Positions 7,824-15,482 of a stretch of DNA of 19,971 nucleotides are shown here, in pieces. A program made the position numbers and the translations under genes. Source of the stretch: Bacilli bacterium (lineage in GTDB: Bacteria; Bacillota_I; Bacilli_A; RF39; UBA660). Within the stretch, counting starts at the first letter, position 1. Each line of letters begins with the position of its first letter. The notes beneath the pieces were generated by a model, which was not told where the DNA came from, made no database searches, and saw only the letters and a list, made by a program, of their open reading frames with translations. The DNA lies in NCBI GenBank assembly GCA_017888105.1, contig JAGHGS010000115.1:1-19971 (forward strand), given 5' to 3'.

Positions 7824-9848
7824 TTACTCTTTTAAAATACGAAGAGAATTTAATATAGCAAGCAAAGTAACCCCAGTATCTGCAAATACTGCTGCAGCCA
7901 TGTGGGCAATTCCAAACATCGCCAAAACAAAAATCAAAATTTTAATTCCAATAGAAAATACTAAATTCATCATTATAATCCGTTTTGTCTTATGAGCAAT
8001 ATCAAGCATCGTAGGTATTCCCTTTAAATCATCATTCATAATTACAATATCACTTGCTTCGATCGCACTATTACTACCAATACTACCCATACTAATACCA
8101 ACATCAGCTTGAACCAAAGAAGGTGCATCATTAATTCCATCTCCAACAAAGATAACTTGATGATGTTGTTGCAAATCATTAAGTTCCCGAAACTTTTCTT
8201 GAGGAAGAAGCTCTGCTTTATATTCATCAATTCCCGTATTCTCAGCAACAATTTTAGCAAAAGAAGAATTATCACCAGTAAACATATAAGTTTTGATACC
8301 ATATTTTTTCAAACATTGGATAACATCACGAGTATTTTCTTTAATATGATCATTAAAAATAAAAGCTCCTGCAACCTTTCCATTTACTTGAACAAAATTA
8401 CTACCAGCCAAATCTGTTTGACAAAAAGAAGCACTTCCAACTCTAATTGAATTTCCTTCATATTGAAATTCGATTCCCTTTCCGTCAATTTCTCTAAAAT
8501 CAACAACTTTAGATAAAACTAATTTTTGATGATTTTCTTTTAAAATTAATTTTGCAATAGGATGATTAGAAAAAGATTCCCCCAGACTCGCAATTTTTAA
8601 AATATCTTCCTTAGTATAATGATTATCATAAACTTGAATTTCCTGCAACTCAAAAGATCCCGTTGTAAGTGTTCCCGTTTTATCAAAAACAATAGTATCA
8701 CACTTCGTAAGAGCATCTAAATAATTACTTCCTTTAACAAGTATCTTTTTCTTCGAACTAATACCAATACCTGCAAAATAAGAAAGAGGAACCGAAATAG
8801 CGATGGCGCAAGGGCAAGATATAACTAAAAATGTTAAAGCCCGATAAATGCTATCACTATAAGTTACATTTGATACAAGTGGTAAAAATATCCCAAGGAC
8901 AACTGCTACAATAAGAACAATCGGTGTATAATAACTAGCTACTTTCGAAACAAAAGTTTCTGCTTTTGCTTTATTATTGGTAGCATTTAAAGTAAGTTCT
9001 AATATTTTATAAGCAGTACTATCAAAATAAGTATGCATAACCTCTACTTCAATTATTTCACCCAAATTAATATATCCCGATAAAACTAGATCATTCACCT
9101 TTAATTCTCTTGCTACAGCTTCACCAGTAAGCCCCGAAGTATCAAGAGTTGCACATCCCTTAATAATTTTTCCATCAACAGGAATAAGTTCTCCTTTTTT
9201 AACAACAATAATATCACCTATTTTTAAGTCTTCACTTCTCACTTTTGTAACTCTATTATTTACCTTTAAATTAGCATAACTTGCTTTTAATTCCACTAAA
9301 TCTTTAATCGAAGAACGACTTTTATTAACAGCTTTATCTTCCAATATTTTACCTAAAACATATAAAAGTAAAACCATAAGCCCTTCCATATGCTCCCCAA
9401 GAATATAAGCTCCTATTGCTGAAATACATATTAAAGCATTTTCATCAATACGATGTGATTGAATAATCTTTTTAATTGCCTTAATAAATGTTTTATACAT
9501 CAAAAGTAAATAACAAAGAATAAGCATAACTTCCTGAATCACTGGATTAGAAATCAAAAAAGAAATCCCTAAAATAACAACGGCTACAATAAACCGAAAT
9601 AACTCTAAATCTTGACTTTTTTCATTTTTTTCCTCCGTATAAACAAGTACATTAGGTTCTACTTTTTTAATCATATTAAAAATATCTGGAAAAGGATTTT
9701 CTATATCTGTTTTAAAATTCAAAGTCAAAGTACTAAAATTTACTACTACATTTGTAAAACGATCATCTTTTTTAATTTCATCTTCAATTTTTTTAGCACA
9801 ATTAGCACAATCTAAATTTTCTAAATAATACTTATAATTCATGGGCAT
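7824..9848 (-). CDS. cadA: CadA/ZntA-type P1B-ATPase, Zn/Cd/Pb efflux
   Basis: 674 residues from the ATG at 9848; an in-frame GTG at 9854 is too close to the AGGA ribosome site. An N-terminal heavy-metal domain carries DCANC (Cys14, Cys17). Later come the TGEA actuator motif (about 241-244), the metal-site motif SCPCAI (Cys345, Cys347), the phosphorylated aspartate in DKTGTLT (Asp389), SNHP (His429) and GDGINDAP (from Gly569). The last helices hold Lys636 in SIGIK and ADTGVTLLAILNSLR (Asp657). CPC together with this Lys and DxG pattern marks subgroup P1B-2, which pumps Zn2+, Cd2+ or Pb2+ out of the cell. It overlaps the ArsR-family repressor gene at its start. The regulator's site type favours zinc as the physiological signal. 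Confidence 0.94.
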   Translation of the reverse strand: MPMNYKYYLENLDCANCAKKIEDEIKKDDRFTNVVVNFSTLTLNFKTDIENPFPDIFNMIKKVEPNVLVYTEEKNEKSQDLELFRFIVAVVILGISFLISNPVIQEVMLILCYLLLMYKTFIKAIKKIIQSHRIDENALICISAIGAYILGEHMEGLMVLLLYVLGKILEDKAVNKSRSSIKDLVELKASYANLKVNNRVTKVRSEDLKIGDIIVVKKGELIPVDGKIIKGCATLDTSGLTGEAVARELKVNDLVLSGYINLGEIIEVEVMHTYFDSTAYKILELTLNATNNKAKAETFVSKVASYYTPIVLIVAVVLGIFLPLVSNVTYSDSIYRALTFLVISCPCAIAISVPLSYFAGIGISSKKKILVKGSNYLDALTKCDTIVFDKTGTLTTGSFELQEIQVYDNHYTKEDILKIASLGESFSNHPIAKLILKENHQKLVLSKVVDFREIDGKGIEFQYEGNSIRVGSASFCQTDLAGSNFVQVNGKVAGAFIFNDHIKENTRDVIQCLKKYGIKTYMFTGDNSSFAKIVAENTGIDEYKAELLPQEKFRELNDLQQHHQVIFVGDGINDAPSLVQADVGISMGSIGSNSAIEASDIVIMNDDLKGIPTMLDIAHKTKRIIMMNLVFSIGIKILIFVLAMFGIAHMAAAVFADTGVTLLAILNSLRILKE

Positions 9849-10170
9849 GTTCACATCCTATCTCAAACAATTTAATTACATGGTCATCTTTCAAACTATA
9901 ATAAACCACTTTTCCTTCTTTTCTTGACTTCACTAATTTTGCTTGCTTTAAAATTCGTAGTTGATGAGAAATCGCAGAATCACTACTATTCGTAATAAAT
10001 GCCAAATCTGATACACATAACTCACTTAATTTCAAAGCATAAATAATTTTTATTCTTGTACTATCACCAAATATTTTAAAAACCTCTGCAATATCAAACA
10101 ATAAATCATCACTAAGCATTTTATTCTTCACTTGTTTTGCTAAATTTTCATGAATCAAATCTTTACCCAT
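9832..10170 (-). CDS. ArsR/SmtB-family zinc-type repressor (CzrA-like)
   Basis: 112 residues with a winged-helix fold: KIFGDSTRIKIIYAL, then the recognition region around SSDSAISHQLRILKQAKLV and the wing GKVVYYSL. The C-terminal helix reads DDH, ten residues, then HAHE, which is exactly the DxH-x10-HxxE zinc site of SmtB/CzrA. The alpha-3 cysteine pair of CadC is incomplete (ELCVSDL has one Cys), so zinc or cobalt sensing through alpha-5 is more likely than cadmium/lead sensing. It would leave the operator when metal binds and so switch on the overlapping ATPase gene. A weak GAGTG ribosome site precedes the ATG. Confidence 0.93.
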   Translation of the reverse strand: MGKDLIHENLAKQVKNKMLSDDLLFDIAEVFKIFGDSTRIKIIYALKLSELCVSDLAFITNSSDSAISHQLRILKQAKLVKSRKEGKVVYYSLKDDHVIKLFEIGCEHAHEL

Positions 10171-10181
10171 TTTATCACTCT

Positions 10182-10207
10182 CTTATCTGAATAATTGTTC
10201 ATATATT
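10182..10207 (-). promoter_or_regulatory. CzrA/SmtB-type operator
   Basis: On the minus strand the sequence is ATATATGAAC, AA, TTATTCAGAT, an imperfect inverted repeat centred on TGAACAATTATTCA (10188-10201). It matches the TGAAC...TTCAGAT pattern known for SmtB/CzrA operators. It covers the predicted transcription start just after the -10 box, so bound repressor would block initiation. Confidence 0.82.
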
Positions 10208-10209
10208 TA

Positions 10210-10238
10210 ATTATATGCTAGTAATATAAATAAGTCAA
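10210..10238 (-). promoter_or_regulatory. Promoter of the metal-efflux operon
   Basis: On the minus strand TTGACT (10233-10238), a 17-base spacer and TATAAT (10210-10215) form a near-perfect sigma-A promoter, immediately followed by the operator. Confidence 0.85.
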
Positions 10239-10278
10239 CGGATAAAAATAATATTTACATCACTTTTATCCACCAATT

Positions 10279-10521
10279 TTAACAAGTCCAACATGAAGTT
10301 TCAGATTGAAACTTCAAGTTACAATATTCTTCTTTCATTAATTGAAACATAAATCTTTCAGGAAATCGATTAATATGTCTTTTAACTGCTAAATTTAAAG
10401 ACTTTGTACCATTAGCACATTGATATAATTTAGCTAAATCACTATCAAACATCACTTGTTTTCCCCTAACCTCATAAATTAAATCTTCAATTTTAATACC
10501 ACTAACTGCTAATTCATTCAT
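10279..10521 (-). pseudogene. Shrunken ORF6N-domain gene copy (internal deletion)
   Basis: An 80-residue frame whose first 25 or so residues nearly copy the intact ORF6N protein at 10604-11455 (MNEL..SGIKIEDLIYEVRGKQVM). It keeps the ORF6N pattern (LAKLYQ, VKRHINRFPERFMFQL) down to NLKFQSETSCW, then stops. Directly after, in another frame, come codons for GLVKIGG and a stop, matching the LLVKIG end of the intact protein. The middle of the gene, including the PLD-like part, is therefore gone and the tail is out of frame. The leader and GGGAGG ribosome site are shared with the intact copy. A small ORF6N-only product could still be made, so function is not excluded. Confidence 0.72.
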
Positions 10522-10603
10522 TTTTCCATCCTCCCTGAATATAATTTTAATTTAATCCAATTTTAAAAACACAAATGATAACTTCAAATTATCCTATTTG
10601 ATT
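10522..10603 (-). other. Intergenic scrap resembling another ORF6N remnant
   Basis: On the minus strand, GGATAATTTGAAG (10581-10593) parallels the intact gene's GGGATAATTTGAGATC. About 20 bases later TTAAAATTGG repeats the last codons shared by both ORF6N copies. The order (variable core, then gene tail, then leader of the next copy) is like the shrunken copy but shorter. A weak promoter-like pair TTGAAG and TAAAAT, 16 bases apart, overlaps it. The similarity is short, so chance is possible. Confidence 0.4.
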
Positions 10604-11455
10604 TCACCCAATTTTAACAAGTAAATTTTCTAATATTTCTTTATCCTCCATTTTAGTAATAGCAAAACACTTTTTACCCAAATCTTTAAAAGATGCTCCA
10701 CAATGATATAATATCTTTTTATCTATGATAATAAACCGATCATGAAAAGAATTATCACATTTAATCATAATATTTTGATATTGCCTTTGATACATTTCTA
10801 AATCTTTTTGATTTATATTTTTAGTGATAATGAATACACTTTTATCTACTTTAGCTAAAATATCTAAAATACTTTTATCTAAATAGTTATCTATCAAAAT
10901 AATACTATCCCTAGCTTCATTTAAAATATCACACAAAAGAGAATAAGCATCATAGATTTGCCCATCAAAAAATAAATGATGCACTTTTTCATTATCCATT
11001 TTTTCAAAGATAACCTCAAATTTATGATCATAATCAATTAATTTACTCTCTATATTAGAGACTCTATTTCCTAAAGTATTGCTAGCAATATATTTTCTCA
11101 TTGCCACAAAAGCATTAATAATAGCAACATTAACTTGAACAGCAATATCACTTTTTAAAAGGCCACTTAACATCATAACCCCATGCTCAGTAAAAACATA
11201 TGGTAAATACCTTATTCCACCTCTTCCATTTTTTGACATCGCAAATTGCGATCTCAAATTATCCCATTCTTTTTGCGTTAGTTGAAAGCAAAAATCCTCA
11301 GGAAAACGTTTTAAGTTTCTTTTAACTACTTCATTAACTCTAAACGTCTCCACTTGATAAAGTTTAGCTACATCACTCGCTAACATCACTTGTTTTCCTC
11401 TAACTTCATAAATCAAATCTTCAATTTTAATACCACTAATAACTAATTCATTCAT
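10604..11455 (-). CDS. ORF6N-domain protein with PLD-like C-terminal domain
   Basis: 283 residues. An ORF6N (KilA-N-related) DNA-binding domain occupies about 1-115: GIKIEDLIYEVRGKQVMLAS, VKRNLKRFPEDFCFQLT, NLRSQFAMSKNGRGG, YVFTEHGVMMLSG. A coiled-coil-like linker (about 125-160) follows, then a phospholipase-D-like region (about 165-280) with IILIDNYLD and HDRFIIIDKKILYHCGASFKDLG. Only one HxD-type half-motif is seen, so catalytic activity is uncertain. ORF6N proteins are common in phages and mobile DNA as antirepressors or regulators; related ORF6N/PLD proteins occur widely in Firmicutes chromosomes without a settled role. The start follows GGGAGGG. It stands downstream of parE behind its own promoter. 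A shrunken copy follows it. Confidence 0.85.
   Translation of the reverse strand: MNELVISGIKIEDLIYEVRGKQVMLASDVAKLYQVETFRVNEVVKRNLKRFPEDFCFQLTQKEWDNLRSQFAMSKNGRGGIRYLPYVFTEHGVMMLSGLLKSDIAVQVNVAIINAFVAMRKYIASNTLGNRVSNIESKLIDYDHKFEVIFEKMDNEKVHHLFFDGQIYDAYSLLCDILNEARDSIILIDNYLDKSILDILAKVDKSVFIITKNINQKDLEMYQRQYQNIMIKCDNSFHDRFIIIDKKILYHCGASFKDLGKKCFAITKMEDKEILENLLVKIG
11238..11258. repeat. Palindrome in ORF6N coding sequence, inverted copy of leader element
   Basis: ATCGCAA-A-TTGCGAT (11238-11252) is a 7-bp perfect palindrome within codons for NLRSQFAMS. Positions 11242-11258 are the exact reverse complement of TTTGAGATCGCAATTTG at 11481-11497 in the gene's own leader. The shrunken copy has a different palindrome at the same codons, TGAAGTTTCA/TGAAACTTCA at 10294-10316. 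Confidence 0.85.
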
Positions 11456-11480
11456 TTTTCCATCCCTCCCTGAATATAAT

Positions 11481-11497
11481 TTTGAGATCGCAATTTG
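11481..11497. repeat. Leader copy of the 17-bp inverted repeat
   Basis: TTTGAGATCGCAATTTG lies between the promoter and the start of the ORF6N gene, with ATAAT next to it as in the coding copy (ATAA). The two arms are inverted relative to each other and enclose 222 bases with the ribosome site and the first 66 or so codons. Confidence 0.85.
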
Positions 11498-11529
11498 TGA
11501 CCTTGAAATTATTTTTTTACTTCAATATA

Positions 11530-11558
11530 ATTATACCATAATACATACATTAGTTCAA
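11530..11558 (-). promoter_or_regulatory. Promoter of the ORF6N gene
   Basis: On the minus strand TTGAAC (11553-11558), 17 bases, TATAAT (11530-11535). The start site would be near 11523, leaving a leader of about 68 bases that contains the inverted-repeat arm. Confidence 0.75.
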
Positions 11559-11804
11559 TATATAATGCTTGTTAAAAAACAAAAATGAATGATCTAGCTT
11601 AAATACTGAAACACTTCATTATATTTTATTTCTACCCCTGAATGTAAGAAAAAAGGACCTGTTGCCAAGTTGCCATTACTAAGTTTTCTTTTGTTAATTC
11701 GTTTGTTTTGTTGTTAGTACCTTTTAAACTAAAGTACTCTTCTCAACCACAATTAACAAAATGGTTGAGAGACCAATTATTTTTTCTTTTTATCGATACT
11801 ATTA
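11559..11804. other. Gene-poor stretch between ORF6N promoter and parE terminator
   Basis: No convincing gene is visible. On the minus strand an open frame without a start codon runs from 11742 to a TAG at 11632 and reads like protein (TNELTKENLVMATWQQ, then VLFSYIQG); it may be the tail of a lost gene, but I do not recognise it. A hairpin TCTCAACCA (11741-11749)/TGGTTGAGA (11762-11770) is followed six bases later by a T-rich run on the plus strand and could be an orphan terminator. Confidence 0.4.
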
Positions 11805-11834
11805 AATAAAAAATAGCTTAAAAATTTTAAGCTA
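11805..11834 (-). terminator. parE terminator
   Basis: TAGCTTAAAA/TTTTAAGCTA (11814-11834) forms a 10-bp stem with a one-base centre (effectively a shorter stem with an AT loop), followed on the minus strand by TTTTTTATTTA. The parE stop codon lies inside the hairpin. Confidence 0.75.
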
Positions 11835-13737
11835 CTCTAAAATCATCTTCCATTGTAAATACAATATTTTCTTCAATCCATTCTTTTCTAGGCTCTACTT
11901 TATCTCCCATTAAAACATTAACACGCTTTTCTGCCAAAGCGGCATCATAAATATTAACACGAATTAAACTTCTAGTTTCCGGATTCATTGTTGTATCCCA
12001 TAACTCTTCTGCATTCATCTCGCCTAAACCTTTATTTCTCGAAATATCTGGTTTACCAGGATTTTCTGAAACAATTTTAAATCTTTCTTCATCCGAATAA
12101 GCATAAAAATGCTTTTTACCATAATCTAACTTATATAAAGGTGGTTTTGCAATATAAAGTTTACCAGCTTCTATTAGTGGTCTCATAAAGCGATAGAAGA
12201 AAGTAAGAAGTAAAATTTGAATATGGGAGCCATCAACATCAGCATCGGTCATAATAATGACTTTATCATAATTAGAATCCTTCACATCAAACTCAGCTCC
12301 AAGACCCGCTCCAATAGTATGAATAATTGTATTAATTTCTTCATTTTTAAGCATTTCCGTTACATTTGCTTTCTCAGCATTAATAACTTTTCCTCGCAAA
12401 GGAAGTATTGCTTGAAATTTACGATCTCTTCCTCCCTTAGCAGAACCACCAGCCGAATCTCCCTCAACCAAGAAAAGTTCATTAATTTTAGGATTTTTAC
12501 TGGTTGCTGGAGCAAGTTTACCAGATAAATTCTTTTCAACTTTATTCTTTCCCTTACCATTTCTAGCTTCTTCTCTTGCTTTTCTAGCCGCTTCTCGAGC
12601 CATCTTACTTTTACTTGCTTTATCAACAATATTTAATGCTACTTCCTTATTTTCTTCTAAGAAAAATTTTAAATTTTCATAAGTAACATTCTCTGTAATA
12701 CTTCTAGCTTCCGGCGTTCCAAGTTTTCCTTTTGTCTGACCTTCAAACTGTAACAAATTCTCAGGAATCCGCAAATTAATAACAGCACTAAGTCCTTCTC
12801 GAACATCAGATCCATCAAAAGCGGCATCTTTTCCCTTAATTAAATTATTAGACTTTACATAATCATTAAAAGCTTTAGTAATACCCGTCTTAAACCCAAC
12901 TTCATGAGTACCACCATCAACGGTTTTAACATTATTAACAAAAGAAATAATATTTTCATTATAAGTATCCGTATATTGAAGAGCTACATCTACTTCAATA
13001 CCATTTTTTGTACCACTAAAATAGAGTACTTTATTCAAAGTATTTTTACCATCATTTATAAAATCAACAAAATCAACTAATCCATTCTCATAATGAAATT
13101 TTGTTTCTTTCTTGCTATCCTCATCTATAACATCAATAGTAACATTAGGAATTAAAAAAGCACTTTCCTGCATCCTTTCTATAATCGTTGTATAGGAAAA
13201 AGAACAATTTTTAAAAATATCATAATCCGGCATAAAAGTTACAATAGTCCCAGTCTTATTAGTAGTTCCAATTGTTTTAAGTGGACTTTCAACATTACCT
13301 CCATCTTTAAACCGAATATTAGAAATAACTCCATCCCGATAAATAATAACATCCATCCATCTAGACAAAGCATTTACAACACTAGCACCAACACCATGTA
13401 ATCCTCCACTTACTTTATAGTTACCTTCTTCAAATTTACCACCAGCATGCAAAATTGTATAAATAACTTCTGGAGTAGACTTACCAGATTCATGCATACC
13501 AGTCGGAACTCCTCGTCCATTATCTGCGATAGTAATAGATCCATCTTTATGTAAAACAATTTTAATATGATTTCCATAACCATTAATAATCTCATCAATC
13601 GAATTATCTACAATTTCCCATATTAAATGATGAAGACCTCTCTTATCCGTACTACCAATATACATTCCTGGTCTCTTCCGAACTGCTTCCAACCCTTCTA
13701 ATATTTTAATAGATGATTCATCATACTTCTTTGTCAT
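11827..13737 (-). CDS. parE: DNA topoisomerase IV subunit B
   Basis: 636 residues, full length. The GHKL ATPase shows EIVDNSIDE (Asn45), DNGRGVP (about 72-78) and GGLHGVGASVVNAL. The transducer has the QTK loop (FEGQTKGKLGT). The TOPRIM domain has ELFLVEGDSAGGSA and DADVDGSHI; the C-terminus carries GLGEMNAEELWDTTMNPETR. KFQAILPLRGKVINAEKA and LSGKLAPATSKNP match ParE better than GyrB. With ParC it would decatenate chromosomes. The ribosome site AGGGTGA precedes the ATG. In most Firmicutes parC follows parE; here a terminator and an ORF6N gene follow instead, so parC must be elsewhere. Confidence 0.95.
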   Translation of the reverse strand: MTKKYDESSIKILEGLEAVRKRPGMYIGSTDKRGLHHLIWEIVDNSIDEIINGYGNHIKIVLHKDGSITIADNGRGVPTGMHESGKSTPEVIYTILHAGGKFEEGNYKVSGGLHGVGASVVNALSRWMDVIIYRDGVISNIRFKDGGNVESPLKTIGTTNKTGTIVTFMPDYDIFKNCSFSYTTIIERMQESAFLIPNVTIDVIDEDSKKETKFHYENGLVDFVDFINDGKNTLNKVLYFSGTKNGIEVDVALQYTDTYNENIISFVNNVKTVDGGTHEVGFKTGITKAFNDYVKSNNLIKGKDAAFDGSDVREGLSAVINLRIPENLLQFEGQTKGKLGTPEARSITENVTYENLKFFLEENKEVALNIVDKASKSKMAREAARKAREEARNGKGKNKVEKNLSGKLAPATSKNPKINELFLVEGDSAGGSAKGGRDRKFQAILPLRGKVINAEKANVTEMLKNEEINTIIHTIGAGLGAEFDVKDSNYDKVIIMTDADVDGSHIQILLLTFFYRFMRPLIEAGKLYIAKPPLYKLDYGKKHFYAYSDEERFKIVSENPGKPDISRNKGLGEMNAEELWDTTMNPETRSLIRVNIYDAALAEKRVNVLMGDKVEPRKEWIEENIVFTMEDDFRVA

Positions 13738-13757
13738 TTTTATTCACCCTATCATTC

Positions 13758-13786
13758 ATTATAACAAACAAAGCCAAAAATGTAAA
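13758..13786 (-). promoter_or_regulatory. parE promoter
   Basis: On the minus strand TTTACA (13781-13786), 17 bases, TATAAT (13758-13763). It is divergent from the promoter at 13818-13846. Confidence 0.72.
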
Positions 13787-13817
13787 ACAACTTAACAGAT
13801 ATTTTACACGATTTTGC

Positions 13818-13846
13818 TTGCAACCAAGACATTATTACTATATAAT
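13818..13846 (+). promoter_or_regulatory. Promoter of the thioredoxin-like gene
   Basis: TTGCAA (13818-13823), 17 bases, TATAAT (13841-13846). The start would be near 13853, leaving a leader of about 12 bases with AGGTGA. Confidence 0.72.
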
Positions 13847-13864
13847 TAAATACAGGTGAAATGT

Positions 13865-14488
13865 ATGAGCAAAGAAAAAAAGATTATTATAATTGGAATA
13901 ATAGCAACCATATTAACTCTTATCATTGCTGGATTAATATTCTATTTAATTTATAATAATACTAAAGAAGAAAATAATAACAACTTAAATGAAAATGTAG
14001 ATACAAGTACAAATGTAGATGACAATACTATAAATAATAAAAATGATAACAATACTTCTGTTTCCAATCCAAGCGATAATGAGATAGACACACCAACATC
14101 CGGTAACAATACTGAAAAAACTGTAACTGTTTACTTATTCCGAGGAAAAGGATGTCCACACTGTGAACACGCAATTGAATTTTTAGAATCAATCATAGAT
14201 GATTATTCCTATCTAAATGTTGTTTCTTACGAAGTATGGTATAACGAAGAAAATGATAAATTAATGGAAGAAGTAGCAAATGAACTAGGAGTCGAAGCAT
14301 CCAGTTCCGTTCCATTTATAGTAATTGGAAATGAATATGCTAGGAGAGGATTCTCTGATGGAATGACAGATGGTATTATAAAAGAAATTGAAAATTCTTA
14401 TCAAAATGAAAATTATGAAGATATAGTAAAAAAAGTATTAGAAAATAACAATTTCAATATAGTATCAGAAACAATCAATGAAAAATGA
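13865..14488 (+). CDS. Membrane-anchored thioredoxin-like protein
   Basis: 207 residues. A basic N-terminus and one hydrophobic helix (about 6-31) anchor it to the membrane. A low-complexity linker rich in Asn, Asp, Thr and Ser (about 33-85) follows, then an extracytoplasmic thioredoxin/glutaredoxin-like domain. That domain starts at TVTVYLFRGKGCPHCEHA, with the redox pair CPHC at Cys97 and Cys100; SSVPFIVIG holds the cis-proline (Pro149). It likely exchanges thiols or disulfides at the cell surface. The ATG at 13865 is chosen over an upstream GTG because AGGTGA, which overlaps that GTG, is 5 bases before it. It is a single-gene unit with its own promoter and terminator. Substrate unknown. 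Confidence 0.85.
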   Translation: MSKEKKIIIIGIIATILTLIIAGLIFYLIYNNTKEENNNNLNENVDTSTNVDDNTINNKNDNNTSVSNPSDNEIDTPTSGNNTEKTVTVYLFRGKGCPHCEHAIEFLESIIDDYSYLNVVSYEVWYNEENDKLMEEVANELGVEASSSVPFIVIGNEYARRGFSDGMTDGIIKEIENSYQNENYEDIVKKVLENNNFNIVSETINEK

Positions 14489-14508
14489 CCGCCTTTGGTC
14501 ATTTTTTT
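14481..14508. terminator. Strong bidirectional terminator
   Basis: AAAAATGACC (14481-14490), loop GCCTTT, GGTCATTTTT, with T's on both strands. It lies between convergent genes and contains both their stop codons. Confidence 0.9.
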
Positions 14509-15452
14509 CTTATCCTCGTTATTTCTTCTACAGCTTCTTCAATAAAGGGATGAATACTTTCATAAAAATCCGATAATAAAGAAGAATTTTGCAAAAAACA
14601 TTCTCTTACTTTCTCAGATGATTGAATAAATTGATCGGATGAATAAGAAATAATCTTTTCATCAAACAAATGATGATAAGCCTCTAATTCTTTTACATGA
14701 GTGACAAACATACGACTAAAAAAAGGAAATAAACGTATTGTCCCCTCACCCATCTTAACTTCTGCTTTCACAGGATCAATTACATAAAAAGCGGTTAAAT
14801 TCGTAGCATCATAAATAAAAAGCTTTTGATGATTCCAAATTAAAGTAAAAACATGATTTCCAACTTTTTTAATACACCCAGATAATAACCTTAAAAATAT
14901 TTTTTGAAATAATGTGGCATCAGTAACTTCTTGCGTTACCTGTAACCGATAATCAATACGAATCTGATCCTCTGTCACATAATTTAACAACATACATGCC
15001 GAAGCATCAGATACATTGATAAAATCTGATAACATACTACTAAAATTCAAACAAACTCCTTGTCCCAATAAAACATCAAGACCATAAAATCCATCAAGAT
15101 TAAGTCGATTTTCCGATTGAAATATCATTTTTTGATTCAAAGAAAAAGATCCATTCCAAAGCAATAAAGTAGACAGATTTGCTTTTTCTAAAGCACTTTG
15201 AAAATTTAATTCCCCTGCTAATTTATTTGTTCTTTGCAAAAGCTGAATATAATTATCGATTGCCTTTTGATATTTTTCATAGTTTTGTTCAAAATCTTTT
15301 TGCATACTTTGAATAAATGCCGTATCAAACATATATTTCATTTCTTCTTTAAGGGATAAAGAATATTTTTTTCTAATATCTTCAATCGATCTACCAATTA
15401 ACAATTCTTCTAAAATGAAATGCTTTCTTCTTAAAATTTCAAAATCCTTCAA
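14499..15452 (-). CDS. Transglutaminase-like protein in the dnaB-dnaI operon
   Basis: 317 residues, no signal peptide. The N-terminal 95 residues are helical and charged. The middle has a possible papain/transglutaminase triad: GQGVCLNFSSMLSDF (Cys134), VGNHVFTLIW (His200) and LFIYDATN (Asp215), in the order and spacing of transglutaminase-like domains. I infer the fold from these motifs only; a non-enzymatic role is possible. It starts at TTG (15452) after a clear AAGGTGAG site. It lies 30 bases after dnaI, so it shares the dnaB-dnaI transcript. In Bacillus subtilis a different gene (ytxC) follows dnaI, and this protein does not look like it to me. Confidence 0.7.
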   Translation of the reverse strand: MKDFEILRRKHFILEELLIGRSIEDIRKKYSLSLKEEMKYMFDTAFIQSMQKDFEQNYEKYQKAIDNYIQLLQRTNKLAGELNFQSALEKANLSTLLLWNGSFSLNQKMIFQSENRLNLDGFYGLDVLLGQGVCLNFSSMLSDFINVSDASACMLLNYVTEDQIRIDYRLQVTQEVTDATLFQKIFLRLLSGCIKKVGNHVFTLIWNHQKLFIYDATNLTAFYVIDPVKAEVKMGEGTIRLFPFFSRMFVTHVKELEAYHHLFDEKIISYSSDQFIQSSEKVRECFLQNSSLLSDFYESIHPFIEEAVEEITRIRKK

Positions 15453-15482
15453 GTTCTCACCTTCAAACCAATCATTATTAAC

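Noticed and set aside
8042..8450. Frames overlapping the P-type ATPase gene on both strands
   Set aside because: They lie within conserved ATPase coding sequence and show no domain; shadows.
11741..11770. TCTCAACCA/TGGTTGAGA hairpin as a firm terminator
   Set aside because: No plus-strand gene ends before it and the T run begins only after several other bases; mentioned only as a possible orphan signal.
12217..12629. Frames overlapping parE
   Set aside because: Shadows of the TOPRIM-region coding sequence.
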